Below, in pieces: positions 23,075 to 36,070 of a DNA stretch of 64,000 nt (positions within the stretch are counted from its first letter, which is position 1; each line of letters starts with the position of its first letter). The DNA comes from Penicillium oxalicum (taxonomy: Eukaryota > Ascomycota > Eurotiomycetes > Eurotiales > Aspergillaceae), in assembly GCF_001723175.1 (NCBI RefSeq), contig NC_064653.1, forward strand, positions 2,356,001 to 2,420,000, read 5' to 3'. The notes under the pieces are model-generated. The model was not told the origin of the DNA. It saw only the letters and a list, made by a program, of their open reading frames with translations, and did no database searches. Made by a program: the position numbers and the translations under genes.

Positions 23075-25482
23075 ATGGGTCGCAAGCCCAATCAACTTAT
23101 CCTCGAATTCTTCACCCGAGGCCCGAAACTCGAGGATTCTAGCAACCGTTACCAGCATACATGCAAAGCGTGCGGCGAAAAGTTTCCCAAGGGCCGTATC
23201 GACAGCCTCACCAACCACTTGGTCAAGAAGTGCCAGGCCATTCCGCTCCGTGATCGACAGCGCGTGCTTTTGCGCCTGCATGAACTCCCAGACCTCACCG
23301 AGGGGGACGCAAATAAGGATCCCAATGCGCCCGCGGGCAAGAAGGGTGACGGTTCGTTTGGAACTCGCCCCACCTTCGACGGTCTCAATGTGCTTGCAGA
23401 GGCGTCTCGCCAGGTGGGTGCCTCGGATCATACCAAACGAGGACCGGCCTATACTCAGTCGGTGACATCCGGGGGGAAGACGGTGGTTGTTGATCCAGCA
23501 TTGGAGGCCGAATTTACCGTTCAGTCTGACGTGAAGGCCGAAGACGAAAGCGTACATGGTAAGTGCCTGTCTCCAAACAACGAATTCTCTCCAATGGACA
23601 ATTTACAGGCCAAGCTCACTGACACTTAGCTTGTGTCGTCTTCGATGTAGGCAATGGCCAGGCCACCGGTACTCCAATTCCCGCTCTCCCAAGTCATACT
23701 CCCGATCACCCGACCTCCATGTCCCCTCCGCTTGGCGACCACTCCATGACACCGGATTCGACTTCCAATGCGCGCCAATCCCAGCTTTCGTTGATTGCGG
23801 CCTCGGCCAATGAAATGGTTCCTCAAGGCCTGACTCTGGACGATGAGGGGCTGAAAATGGGCCAGTGGAATCAACAGCTGACCACTCATGAACAACTCTT
23901 GTTTGACAGCCTACAGGAGCACGACCCGTCCCTGACCGCTGCCACGCAGCGCGCTGCGTCTTACCCGCGACCCATTGCGATGAACCCGAACAATCAGGCG
24001 AAGGGATTTGTCAACGACTTTGGCGACTCCAACAAGCCGGCCAAGCCCAAGGTTCGTGGCCGCTTCTCTGCCGAACGGCGTCGGGAAGTGCAAGAAGTGC
24101 GTAAGCGTGGAGCTTGCATTCGTTGTCGAGTGCTGAGAAAACCGGTATGTACAGTCCGTGTCACGTTGAAGATGCGAACAGGATTGACGAGGATGTGTAG
24201 TGTTCCCGCGAGACTCCGTGCACCACTTGTGCCAGTGTAGAGAGTGCTCGTCTTTGGAAGCATCCGTGCATTCGGACCCGTTTGACTGACGAGTTCGAGC
24301 TGTACAACACAAGTGCGTTCCTCCTCATCTATGTTACTCTATCCTTGATCGATTCAGCGGCTGACCAAAAAGCAGACCTCCACGCCACTCTTGCCTTCCA
24401 TGATACAAATGCCATCAAGAATCAGATCAAGTTTGAGCATTACGTGGGTCGGATCGAAGTAACTCACTCAGAAGAGAGTATGGTCTTCGTGGCCATCACC
24501 GGATTGCAAGGCCACCGAACATCGGTCTCAGCCCTGGATCCGCAGCTGCAGGGTCTTGGTGAGGACCAATTCTCAGCCCCAGCTCAAGAGATTTATCTCC
24601 TCGACAGCGACTCGGATGACATCCCGAGTAAAATGGAGGTGTACATCAAAAAGACTGGCCAATTTCTGATTGAGCGTGAGGTCTCTACCTTCATGAAGTC
24701 AACCTTGCAACTGGCTTCTGAGCTCAGTCAAAGCAAGAAGGACAGCCTTCTCGAGCGTGTCGTGGACCTCTGGGTTGCTACGCACATTCTGGTTGACAAT
24801 GATCTCTCCTGGAAGACGTACTGCAACCCCACTCTTCCTCCTACGTCGATGCACTCGCTCTCGCAAGCCTCGGATGAGGGCCGACTCCCAATCGAGGAAG
24901 TCAACGACCCCGAGTCTTATGCTCTGCTGTGCAGTCAATTGCGTGCTGCCACTGAGAAGCGTGCGATGCAGCTGAGCAAGTCGGTTTTCAATGACCTGGA
25001 ACGCCGCCTCTTGCAGCGCCAGAAGACTGGTTGGTTTGAGACATTCCTGGTGGCTATCATTCTATTGAATTGTGTTGAGCGCATCTGCTGGCTGTTCCGT
25101 TCTTGGGACAACGAAAACTTCGCGCAGCGCGTAAGTCCCCATCACCTCTTTTTGTTGATTATCCCAGTTTCTAATCAAGGATCTCCAGTGGCCCTTCGAG
25201 CGACGTCCGCCATATTACTATTCCCAGTCCGAGCAGTTTGCTCGTATTTTGCACATGCTCCTTCGCATGCGCAGCATCCCTCCTAAGAGTGTCATGCGTC
25301 CGGACACCAGTGTTCTCAAGGCTGTCGACGGCAGCGACGAGGCCGCCGTTCGCTGGTTTGACATGATCCAAGTCACTCCATACTACCTTGAGGAGCGAAC
25401 CCACGCCGTCTTTGACCCCCAGGACTCGCGCTCCCTCGACCTCCGACACGTCGCGGGCCTTCTTCTTCCCCAGCACAACTAG
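23075..25482 (+). CDS. Fungal transcription factor with N-terminal BED-like finger and central Zn2Cys6-like cluster
   Basis: Exons are 23075-23558, 23651-24144, 24201-24312, 24376-25130 and 25189-25482, giving 712 residues. The N-terminus has a C-x2-C...H-x4-C finger (C30, C33, H48, C53; CKACGEKF then NHLVKKC), the ligand order of BED fingers. A second cluster is split by an intron after P326: C317-x2-C320-x6-C327-x5-C333-x2-C336, with a sixth Cys only at C349, 12 residues on instead of the usual 6-8. It follows a basic segment (SAERRREVQEVRKRG). The C-terminal half is helical without a named domain. I recall similar uncharacterised proteins across Eurotiales but no assigned role. It is probably a nuclear DNA-binding regulator; its targets are unknown. 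Confidence 0.85.
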
Positions 25483-28287
25483 ATCATGAATCACGAATCA
25501 AGCCTTCATAAAACACCTTACGCCGAGATTCGTCGAACCGGATTGCAAGAAAAAAAAGACTAAAACAACAAAAAAATTCGCCTTGACGGTTGAAACTTGC
25601 AAGGTCACGAACCAACAGTACCCTTGTCTTTGAATATTGTATGATTTCGGAAGAGATGACGCATTTTTAAAATCTTTCAACCACGGAGGGTTTTCTGTTG
25701 GGTGGCTTGTCTGACAGCCATCCAGATGATTCGCATTTCTATTTTTTTGCGCGCGACGCCAACAAAAAAAGCCTCGTGCTTGCGATCGCTTATGAGATCG
25801 CACGCGGGGCTCAGGTGTCTTTGGGATTTCAAAGCGGTGTTTTTGGGGTGGATGAACGGCGAAACATGCCGGAGTTTATTGTTGCTGGAAGCTTCTCTTT
25901 CGAGTATCACGGTATCTTTTTCTTTTTCTTTTCCTGTTGGATTATTAATATCATTCATACCATTACTTTTACATGACATTCTTCGTAGAGAAAGGTACCA
26001 ATTCAAAAAGTGTATGCCATTGCCGAGAACTGGTTTGAAAATGCCATGGCTCAACCGGAATACAACATCGGATCAGTCCTTTCGACCGATGGAGCTGCTA
26101 TTGAGAACCTTTCAACCCGTTTCTAATCACCAGAAACAAAATCTCAGAGATTAAAGTAAGGACCTCTCCAACTGCAGCTGGATCAATCCCGTCAACCTAT
26201 CCCGCCTGAGGTATATAAGCAGGAAGCAAACGGGCTCGATTGCTCCAAATCGAGAGATTGAAATGAAAGAATCTCAAAAATAAAAGAAAAAAAACTAGTC
26301 CACGAGAAGCTCTCCCCTCACCTCCGTCGTGAAACATGAACTCATTCCCCACGGCCCATGACGCATTGATCTCGCTCCGCTTGTTCGCGTCGCCCGACGT
26401 CTTAAACCACCGGATCAAGGCGAAAAGGTCCCCGAGTCCCTCATACCATGGTCTTGTACTTGTCCCGGCACAGGGGTCTGTTCCAGAACCACAGCGTAGA
26501 ATTTACCTTCCTCTGAGGTGTCGTGATAACGACCTGCAGAGAGGACGGCCCTGTGATCATTGCCCCAAGTAAGACGTAGTTAGCGAAGGTGCCTGTGGTT
26601 TTGTGCGACTGAATAAATGGCAATGGGTAAAGTTTCTCGTCTGCAAGAGAAGGGATGAGAGGGGAGAGACAAGAGGAGAATAGAGAACGATCCTAATCAA
26701 CGGATACTTACCATCCCTTGTACTTTGGTTGATTGAAAATCTCGGTGAAGACTTTTAGAATATGAAGCGGTAATTCCAAAATGGAGGGTAAATCGGGCCC
26801 ATCTCCGCAGATTGGGAGCCCGAGTTTGTTGACGGGGAGGTAGGCCACTTCAGCGGTATTGAGTGGATTGCGCGTCTCCTGGAAAATGAGGAGACGACGA
26901 GTTGGCTGGGAGTGTGACGTTCGGCTCATGTTGTGCGTTTATGTGAGCCCAAGGAGTCGAATTCGGTGTGATAGAAAATGATGGTCGATCGAGGATAGAC
27001 ACTGAAAGGGGGGAATGTCTTCTTCTCAAAGATGAAATTCTAATTGGTGCTGTTTTCCTCTTTCTCTCTCTTTGGAGGTTCGGAATGGTCAACAAGAATT
27101 GATAGTTGACTTTGATGTCCAGCTATTCTGAGCGGCGACTCAACTTTGATGTCGAGCTGTTGATCAAATAGGCAGTGTCTTATTTTATCTTTTTTTTTTC
27201 TTTTGGTCGCTTGATTCCGTTTGCCTGCTCCACGTGCGAAGTAAAAGAAGAAATGGACGTTATTTCTGGCTTCTCAAAGTTTGCCCGATGTCGCGCGCAA
27301 AGGGTAAGTAGGCAACTTTAGTATCTAGATAAACAATGAGCGCTTTTCGAATGAACTATGTAGACACTCGACATGGCGTTCCACTGACCTTGGTATTGCG
27401 AAATACTCCTATTCCATCCACACGGATTAAACGTGCAGGATGACGCGACAGGCTTTGCTGCTTATCGCCGCGCGTCGATCACAGCCGATGTGGAGGGGAA
27501 GGCAACAGACGCGGGGCCAACGGGGGAAAAAACGAATCAGGGGCTCAGCAATCACCCTTGGCGATGTGATGAAACCTCGTCACGAGTCGCGTCGAGATCG
27601 CGAGAAAGGTCAAGATCAAAAGGTAACACCAAGATAATCATCCAAAAAGGAAGAACATAAGTGATACTCTGGAATCAACCCCAAAGAGACTTGGTGGTGG
27701 AGCAAAGTTCGGAGATGTGCCGGCCACCTTCCCGATGGCGCATCCAGTGAAGGTTCCCGGTCAGTCCGCGGAGCATTTCTTCGTGAACCGATCAACCTCG
27801 AAAGGGAGAAGGAGGCAAGTCAGGTGTGGATGAACATGATGCGCGCAAGATGAATGAGTGGGAGCTGGTGCCGGCGGGCGGGTTTCACAACTGTTGTCTT
27901 GTCCAAAGTGTAATTGTTCAGCAAGGAGAAACGCGGTCAAGAATCATTAGGGTAGAATAAAATAGGTATTTGACATTATTTAGATATATATTGTCGCCGA
28001 TTCGACAACATGTAGCCAAGATGATTGCTGAAAAAAAAATTAGGTGGAAGGGGGACAGCAAAGAGAGAGACAATGGGAAGAAATTGGGTATCGTAGTGCC
28101 AACCGACAAGGCAGAATCAAACAGAGGGAACGTGTATCATATGTCCGGAGATGCACAAACAGACCAACTTTTGCAGATATGAGAATCCAAAGCCAGATCG
28201 AGAAAAAAGGAAATTAGAGAGAAAGACGGAATGTGGTGCTACGTAGCAGTCTGGACGTCGTATCGAAATGAAAGGAGTCCGGACCGA
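25483..28287. other. 2.8-kb spacer with one unresolved minus-strand locus
   Basis: Besides the possible locus at 26200-26929 (separate entry), I see no gene. T- and A-rich tracts occur near 25550-25580, 25915-25935 and 27180-27205. Frames at 25677-26154 and 27433-27660 have no motif or splice support. Confidence 0.4.
26200..26929 (-). other. Possible protein-coding locus, model unresolved (unknown product or relic)
   Basis: On the minus strand, an ATG at 26929 opens 73 protein-like codons (LNTAEVAYLPVNKLGLP, LPLHILKVFTEIFNQPKYKG) that end at a good donor (GGTAAGT, about 26709). After an acceptor at 26641 comes another protein-like stretch (EKLYPLPFIQSHKTTGTFAN, YVLLGAMITGPSSLQ). A third, in a different frame, ends NASWAVGNEFMFHDGG before a GTGAGG donor. 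The first junction gives a stop (TG+A) in the obvious splice. Segments two and three can be joined only by a 46-nt intron. Either I have a boundary wrong or the gene has decayed. I recognise no domain. Confidence 0.3.
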
Positions 28288-30871
28288 TCAAGCATCAAGC
28301 TCACCATCCAAGACCCTTCGGGCCGCATCTAAACGACGTCGAAGAACACGGGCAGCTTGCAGGTCGGGGTTCTCCGAATCGGTGATGGCTTGAAGGTCTG
28401 TACAGACCTTGCCAAGACTGGCAAAAACTCGCTCTAGAATCTGAGTATCATCGTTGGTGCTTTCACTGGATCCAGCAGCGACAGTCCCCGATCGGGGACT
28501 GGATACGGCGCGCATGCTCGAGACGAGAGAAGAGACCAAAGCGGTAGGGGTGGTTGATCCTGCAGCGGATGATCGGGCCGTAGAGTCTGCATTCCGGTTC
28601 GCAGCTTGAGGAGTTTGAGACCGCTGAGGATGGCTGCTATTGGGGCCAGCCCGGAGGGTGGCGGAGCGAGTAGTCCCATGGAGCGCCCCGGGGGGGTGTG
28701 CCTGATGGCGTTGACGGAGCTCTTGATTAAATTTGCGGTCCCAATACAAGAGGTCGTCCTCGTCTTCGGGGTATTCGCCTTCCGTGGCGGTCGCAAAGGT
28801 AGCCACCGTGGAGACTGAGAGAGAGCTGTCATTGCGGGAATGTCGCACCGATTGTGCCGACTGCGCCGGTCGTGTGGTCTCGATGGAGCCGTGGGAACTG
28901 ACGCTGGTGCGACGGAGCTGCTGCGAGAAGTTGCCCAGAGCGCTGTGGAGAATAAAGTGCTCATAGTCAAAAGCGTCTTCACGTTCCTCATGAGGCGTGG
29001 CGAGATCCGGATCAAGTGGCTCCCGTAAGATCTCATCCAACGCTTCTCGATCAATCTCCCCGTCGTCGAAATAATCACCTTCTTCGGCATCCTCATACAT
29101 GGTTTCAGCAGAGGACTGGCGCCCGGTCTGCTCGTCCTCGTCCCTGGTGCCTTGCCATGATTTACCGGGGTCTTGCGACAGAGCCGGGCTCTGCTGAGCG
29201 AAGGAACTGGATCTCTGTTCCGGGTGAAGAGTCCCGGTGCGAGCCGGGGCGATCTCTTCGCGAGATGAGCGTGTCTGGACTCCTCGCACATTCTCCGAGC
29301 TCCCACCACGTCGAGGGTTCGACCCTTGACTGCTCCGGCCGTCGCGAGCCTCCAGGGCATTCTGCAGGAATGGATCTGCGGCAGTGAGGGGACTGGGCGT
29401 TCGCAAGCTTTGTAGGCTGCGACGCCGCAGGTTTTCCTCCTGATTGCGTACCTTGAGGGATGAAATCTTAATGTGAAGACCCTTCATCTGGTACTGAAGA
29501 TCCCGAACTTGCAGCTGGGACTGTGACCGGCTCGGCAGGACGTTCTTGGAAGAAAGCACGGGGCTGTAGCTTTCTCCACTCGATGGAGACTCCGCACCTT
29601 GTGTGGTGATACCGAGACCCTTAGGGGAGGAAGCCGAGGAAACGTCTTCGTGAATCACGGGCGATTGCAGCACCGGCGATGCCACTGATACCGGGGAGGA
29701 GGAAGTCACGGATGAAGACGACAGAGTACCGAGCAAGTGAGGAGGACGGATCGAGGAAATCGATGCACGGTGCGTGAGGTATGATCTCGTAGGCGCGTAC
29801 TGAAATGAACGTTCGTCGTTGAAGTTGGCCGGGCTGCTTGACTCCATCGCTGAGACTGATCGGGACGGGGGCTTTGCGTCGCTCGACAGATTCGACTCGG
29901 CAGGGAAAGTGGTTTCGCTTTGGACGCGTGAGTGTCGGTTGGCCGAGGCATCCTGGGATGACACCGTGGACTGCCGTCGTAAGGCTGAGATTTTGCGGTC
30001 TGCTTTGGAGATCGATCGATACAATCCCCCGGGGTGCAGTCCCAATGGCGAAGATGAAGGCGTCTGACGCACCGTCGAGCGGGCGCGATTCAGGTTTCCT
30101 TCCATCAGCTACGCAATCAGTCAATCTTCCGTGTCCCCGTAGGTCTACATTTGCTGGGGTATAGAACGGGCCTTCCCTACGTACCGTCAGACGCCTTTTC
30201 GCATTTTCGAGAATCCTCTCCGCCTCACTGCTCAGGATCACCGACGAGAGATCCTCCCCAGGGCCTTTCCCATTGACTGTCGAAGCGGCGATAATGTTCT
30301 CGGGTAACCTCGTCCCGTTTGGGCCCTGGACGACACTCTCGTTCGACTGTCTCGGTTCCCCCAGACTCGAATTCGGAGAAATCTCCGGCATCGTGTGCGG
30401 GGAGTGCGCCTCTCGTGAGGTGCGCCCACTCCTCGCGCTGACCGTCGAACCGGAGCTGCCTCGTCTTCCCAGACTGCTCGAGTATTGTCGCTCCGCCTCG
30501 GCCAATTGCTTGAGTCGTGGTGAATTTTTGGACCCTAGCGGCGACATCGGCGGCTGCGGTAGGGGCTTTTGCTGCTGGAGTTCTGGCGGTAACGCTCCAT
30601 CGTCGAAGCGATCCGATCGGGCGGGCGACAATTCCTCGCCAATATCGGACAACCGACGACTTGCATTCATATCCTCATAGGTCCAATTATGGCGCGAATA
30701 GTTTTTTGGGCCCCGGCCGGTGGCGCAAGCGTTCAGATCGGCGGAGTTGGAGTGGGCGTTGAGATTGGACAGATAGAGCAGTTGAGAAGGAGGGGACGGG
30801 GTCTGGGATTCGCGCTCGCTGCCATCGGAGGGCAGGATCATGTCCGGGTCGGCCAAGGTCAGGGAGGGCAT
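28288..30871 (-). CDS. Large Ser-rich coiled-coil protein, conserved-looking in fungi, function unknown
   Basis: Minus-strand exons are 30871-30185 and 30108-28288, giving 835 residues. The protein is rich in Ser, Pro, Arg and Gln and mostly disordered. Ordered islands are ILSSEAERILENAKRRLT with LMEGNLNRARSTVRQ across the splice junction, a helical LQYQMKGLHIKISSLKVRNQ, an acidic EDAEEGDYFDDGEIDREALD, FILHSALGNFSQQLRR, and a C-terminal helix (LERVFASLGKVCTDLQAITD, ARVLRRRLDAARRVLDGEL). The start at 30871 (MPSLTLADPDMILPSDG) is the first ATG with a clean run to the intron; a frame upstream of it is CT-rich leader. I cannot assign a function; a scaffold or cytoskeletal regulator would fit the composition, but that is a guess. 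Confidence 0.8.
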
Positions 30872-33848
30872 GCGTGTCTGTCGCGGGGGAGAAGGACTTG
30901 GAAAGGAAACTCGGAAGCCAGGGAGGGAGAGAGAGGAAGGAAGAGGGAGAAAGGGAACAAAAACAATGGCAAAAACAAAGGTCAATGAATGGACGATCGC
31001 AACAATCGAATTGGGATAGTTTGACGCCTCGTCGGCCGATGGGTGCCCGTAAGTTCCCCAACACCTGGTGGCCCAGCTTCGTTCTGAGTCTGAATGTCTC
31101 TTGATCCCGTCTCTTAGGGAGATGGATTAGGTCTAGGCCAAGGGTGTGAGTATTCTTAATTGGTGGCTGCCCCTGAACCTGCGCAACAGAGGCATGAACG
31201 GACAGTAGGGTGGATGCCCGTTAGCGTGCTCAGATCACTGCCCGATTGGGGCGAGTGTGTTTGAAGTTATTCGGCTCATGGCTAGGACACGGCAGGAAAG
31301 GGGATTGACCCAGAGGAGCCACGCGAATAAAAGTGGGAACAAAGAAAGGAGATGTTATGCAGACAACGCTACAGACAGGGTGAGCTGGACGCATTCAATT
31401 GAGTGCAACTGTCCAGTCGATGAAACAATCGGTGATCTTGGGATGGCCCTTCGGGTGGCCTGTGCATCTTGGGGAACCTTTGGGTTGATCTGCAGCAACT
31501 GTCGGCGAAGGGAGTACTTCGATGATTTGAAATAGAATATGACATTCAGTCCTTTTATTGCTTTTCACACCCACAGCCTGATCAACCTGCGATCTTCAGG
31601 CATAGGAGGCGGAACCTGAAAGAACAAACCAGATGGTGAGGAGAAAAGGAGAGTTGAAGAGGAAAAAAAAGCTAAAAACAACACAGGGAAGAAAATCACC
31701 CGAGGCACCTGACTGTGAGCCAAAATACAACAATGTGGAAAGATCTGGAGAGCCATGATCTTCATCTCACTTAGTGACTCAATTGCTGCCTTGGTTATTA
31801 GCAATTCGCGGTTCACCTTCAAGACTGCCCAATCGACGACCAAAGCAATGCTGCGAGACACTCCAAAGAACCCGAGCCCACGTAAGGCTCTGCACATTAA
31901 TACAGGTACCAGATCTCTTTGAAATCGCAGAGGATGAAGAAAAGTCCCTCCTCAAGCGTTCCTCGTGCAGTGACCAGTCGACACCGTATAGGACACTGTT
32001 CATGTACACAGCTACACAGGTAAAACTCTTGGCCGTGTCTCTCGATAGAAACTTCAGAAGTTGCACTCAGAGGTACTCAGTTATCTGCAAGTCGGAAAGA
32101 GAAATATTTCGCAACACTCATGGGGCCTGGATTCATTACTCTAGTGGTGTCTACCCATCGGGAAGCGACTTTGAAACGAATTGTGACTTTGCCAGAGGAT
32201 GGACGGACCGTGCTTCAAGCACCATGGATTCTTGGTGAGGCGAGTTCAATTCAATATTAATGGCCATTGCCCCTCTGCTTCAAAATGTTACAATAACTCA
32301 TACATTTGATCATATCTTTCTATATTATGTTGTGTACTGAAAATGCCATCTAATCCACCCGTCAACCGTGGAAGTCACCCCCCTTCATCCGGAAAGCTTC
32401 AATTATAAAACTGAACACAGGCCAGATGCCGGGCGAACGGCTTTCAAAGTCAGGTCAGTAATTTTTTGCATAATTTTGATAGTCAACCAAGCTACCTATG
32501 GTACAGAAATTTCGAGTAACTTGGTCATAATATCCAGTGCCGCTACGGGCTTTCAATTTCTTTTTCTCTTCTATCTGCGTGGTCACAACCTTCCTCGCTT
32601 CTGAAACCTGGTCTCAACGATGCTACGTAAGTACATGCATGGGTGTCTTTTGACCCCATCGTCGGAATCTGTCAATCTGCCTAGGAACAATTTATAATTT
32701 GAAATTCCATATTGTAGGATGAGGAGCGTACCTACTCATTTATCACTAATAGTACTTTGACCTATAGAGCCAAGAGACCATCCTATGCGTTCGGGCAATA
32801 AAAGACCTAGTCAACACTATCTTATTCCAGTTCGCACTTGGTAGTGAAAAGTGGTCCTGAGATCCACAGGTGGATAATGAAACTGATACCTGTCCGACTA
32901 TCTTGCTCCATTTTTTTTTTAAATCTTTTCGCATCAAAAGAAATTGGAAGCTCTCGTTCTTTCGAACCCACACGCAGTGGAGCAGCCCCCGCGCTAGGAG
33001 GCGGCAATCATTGGACGCATTGATCAGCATGGTCTGTATGATCCATCAGCATACCGATGAAGGAGTGACGAGTCCGAGATTGGATTTGATTGCAGACTAC
33101 CCGTACACGTACTGTAGGAAGTCTTTTGTTCAAGTGTGATCTAGTTCATGTCAGACTTATGTATACGAAGGGGAAGATTATATTCGGTGGCTATAGAGCA
33201 TGATCAGGGCATCTGGGAGCGAGAACCGCGAGTAAAGGGGGTAAAAACCACAGCGCCTGAATGGATGGTAGACTGTACAGAATGAGAAGGATTCCGTACG
33301 CGGCTGAAGAAGAGGCCTAGAAATATTCATAGCTGCTCGGACGCCTTCCACTCCTACCCTCGACTGAAGTCAGTGTTAGGGGAGGTGGGGTTTATTGTCC
33401 AGGAAGGGAATTATATTTTGAGTTCCAGTTAATAAGAATTAGACACAGTCCCAAAAGGGCATGGAGTCCTAGCGTTCTCAAAGTTAAAGAATTTCTCGAC
33501 ACTCACAGCATCTACCGAAACCAAGGGCCTTCTGGACACCAATTCTTTCTCTTGCACCGCTACGGTATTACCAGCCTGACCTGAGAGTAATACAAAGGGC
33601 AGGAGATGGAAGAGATGTGCAGGTTTCGCTTGCAGTGAACAATACCTCAATGCATTGTGATTTGCAAATCTGGTTGTACAGATCATGAAGACTTTTTCAT
33701 ACATCTTCCGTGTGGATGACAATAAACGCCATAAAAACACTGGGGATAAAAAAATGGAACAGAGAGAAGAAGAAACACAAAGACGCCCAGATCTGAGATA
33801 ACCCAAGACAAGATAATGACAGTAGCACGTCTCCTTCCTAGGTCACAT
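30872..33848. other. 3-kb gene-poor spacer
   Basis: The first 120 bp are the CT-rich leader of the Ser-rich protein on the minus strand. From about 32240 to 33450 the sequence becomes visibly AT-rich with scattered stops. The frame at 31774-32238 (154 codons) has no motif, no protein-like bias and no plausible splice partners. I support no gene here. Confidence 0.4.
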
Positions 33849-36070
33849 CTATAACTTCTCGAGCAACAGCTTGGCACCGCTGGCCGCGGGCCCCGCCTTC
33901 TTCTCACCCTTGGCAGAATCCACGGCCTTGGTCAAGGCCTTCTTGTTCTTTTTCAAGGTCTTGAGCAGCTCCGCCTGGCCTTGGAAGTCATCCGACTCGG
34001 CCATGGCAACAATGACAAAGGTGTTGGGACCTGTGGCCCACTCCACAACCTCGTCGCGAATCTGCTCATACAACAGGTCGTGGAAGTTCAGAGGCGGAGA
34101 AACCTTCTCCACAGACTTGGTCGCGGGGTTGTACCGACCTCCCTGAACAAGAGACTTGAGCAGACGACCAAAGGCAGCCGAATCGCGCTTCTCCGACTCG
34201 GATTTGGCGGCTTGCGCCACGGCCTTCAGTGCGGCGCTCTTGTCTCCCGTCGCGTCGAAGAGGACCTCACCAATGCACTGGCAGCCAAAGGAAGTCTCCA
34301 AGAGAGACTCGGCACGAGCGGCGATGAACTCCAGCATGGTGGGAGAGGCTGCGGCAGCCAACTCACTTCGCCGCACAGTGGGGTCCTTCTTCGAGGTCTC
34401 CTTGCGGACTTCACGAACCTCCTTCAGAACTTCCAGATCGGCCTCGGGCAGCAGCCACTTGACGCGGTCACCGGCAAAAGGGAAGAGCACCGCAACACGA
34501 GCGACTAGGTCGTTGACCTGGTGATAGAGCTCCTCGTGGCGCACCTCCTCGGACTCATTCTGGTTCAACAACTCTGAGAAAATGGACTTGGCGCTCAACT
34601 TGGTGTCGTCAATGACCTCGTAGGCGGCGAGGAGCACCATGTGTCCGTTCACATCTCCAGCCATCGCCTTGATGGTATCTCGGTAGAATCGAAGGAGCAA
34701 CTTGCGGTCCTTGGCGTTTGCATACGCAAAAGCGAGAGACATCACTCGCGATCCAGATGCTGTAAAGGCCAAGTTCTTGACCAAATCACCCTCCTCGTCG
34801 CCCTTGAGTAGCTCGATAAACTCGGTCGCCTCGGTGCTCCCGGGCTTGGTGTTCAAGAAATATTGCAGCATAGCATCATGCAAGAGTGTGAAACCCGTCG
34901 TTTTCTTCTGCACCATGTGGTTAATGAGTTCATGCAAGAAGTGCATAATGGGTCCCCGCTTCTCCGGGTGCGCCTCCAAGATCTGAGACAGCTCCGACGT
35001 CTCCTTCTCATCCGCGAAGATGGCGAACTCGGGACCATACCACTCACGCAGAATTCGTCGACGCTGCTCCTTGGAGGCCACTGTACGATAGATATCGTCA
35101 AGAATCCATGAAGCTTCCGGGTGACGGATCAGACGCTTGACGTGTCCGTAGAATTCGGGGATGATCAAGTCCCGAGTCTCCGAGTCTCCGTGCACGATCA
35201 ATTTACCAACCAGGAACTTGGCGTAGCGACTCTGTGCCAGCTCCTTGTAGCTGCCTTTCAATTCCTGCGCGATTTGCTTGCGCTGTTCAAGGTTGCCGTA
35301 CTTGAGAGCGGTCTGAATGACACGAACCGAGTCGTGCTTGAAGACGAAGTCGCGCACGCGGCCAGTAACAATCTCAAACAACTCCTTGATGAGCTTCTTG
35401 CGTTGCTCCAAAGGCACGTGTGATTTGCGGCGTAGTTGCTCCCAGAGTTTCTTGGATCGCGCGATCATGTCGGCGTTGGGCTTAGCCATCTTGCGCTCCT
35501 GTTGGAGAGCCTTCTGCTTTATGTGTGACTCGCGAGAGTTGTTATCTAATGAGAAAAGATGATCCCATGTTAGTCTCATTCAGAAAGAGTCCCGGAGTGA
35601 GGGAAAGCTTGTCGCAGCCTTTGGCTACTTTGTGCAAACTCACTCTTTGTCGTCTCATCGCCATTTTGGGGGCTGCCTTTTTGTGTAGAAGTCTGACTAG
35701 ACTTGGCGTTCTTTGAAGCTTTTTCCTCCTCCTCCTCCTCCTCCTCCTCATCGTTCACATCCTCCATATCCTCATCCTCAGAGTCGTCATTCAAAGCCTC
35801 AAACTCATCATCGTTGTCGGCGCCGTCGTCCGATGAAAGATCGTCCATGTCGAAGTCGTCCTCATCATCATCCGAGTCTTCCTTCGCAGCCTTCTTGGAG
35901 GCCTTTTTGTCGAATTTTCCAGACTTGGTACCCTTCTTGTCGAACGGCGCAGCAGTCTTCTTCGAGGGAACCGCTGTCTTGGACTTCTTCACCGATGCGG
36001 AGGTTTGACTCTTGCTCCGCTTTCCATTGCGGTCCTCGGCGACGTCGACACGACGCTTGACACCAGCCAT
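33849..36070 (-). CDS. PUF6: Pumilio-repeat RNA-binding protein Puf6
   Basis: Minus-strand exons are 36070-35644 and 35545-33849, giving 707 residues (yeast Puf6 is 656). The N-terminal 140 residues alternate basic (KKSKTAVPSKK) and very acidic stretches, followed by RESHIKQKALQQERKMAKP. The Pum-homology part begins KLWEQLRRKSHVPLEQRKK and continues with helical repeats such as VFKHDSVRVIQTALKYGN, KELAQSRYAKFLVGKLIVHG and KNLAFTASGSRVMSLAFAYA. The C-terminal CPL-like region (TSFGCQCIGEVLFDATGDKS) completes the family layout. Puf6 is nucleolar, acts in 60S biogenesis (with the eL43/Loc1 branch), and represses ASH1 mRNA in yeast. The intron falls between the acidic tail and the repeat domain. 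Confidence 0.93.

Noticed and set aside
31774..32238. 154-codon plus-strand frame in the 30.9-33.8 kb spacer
   Set aside because: It has no recognisable motif, no ATG in good context, no splice partners and composition like the surrounding AT-rich DNA.
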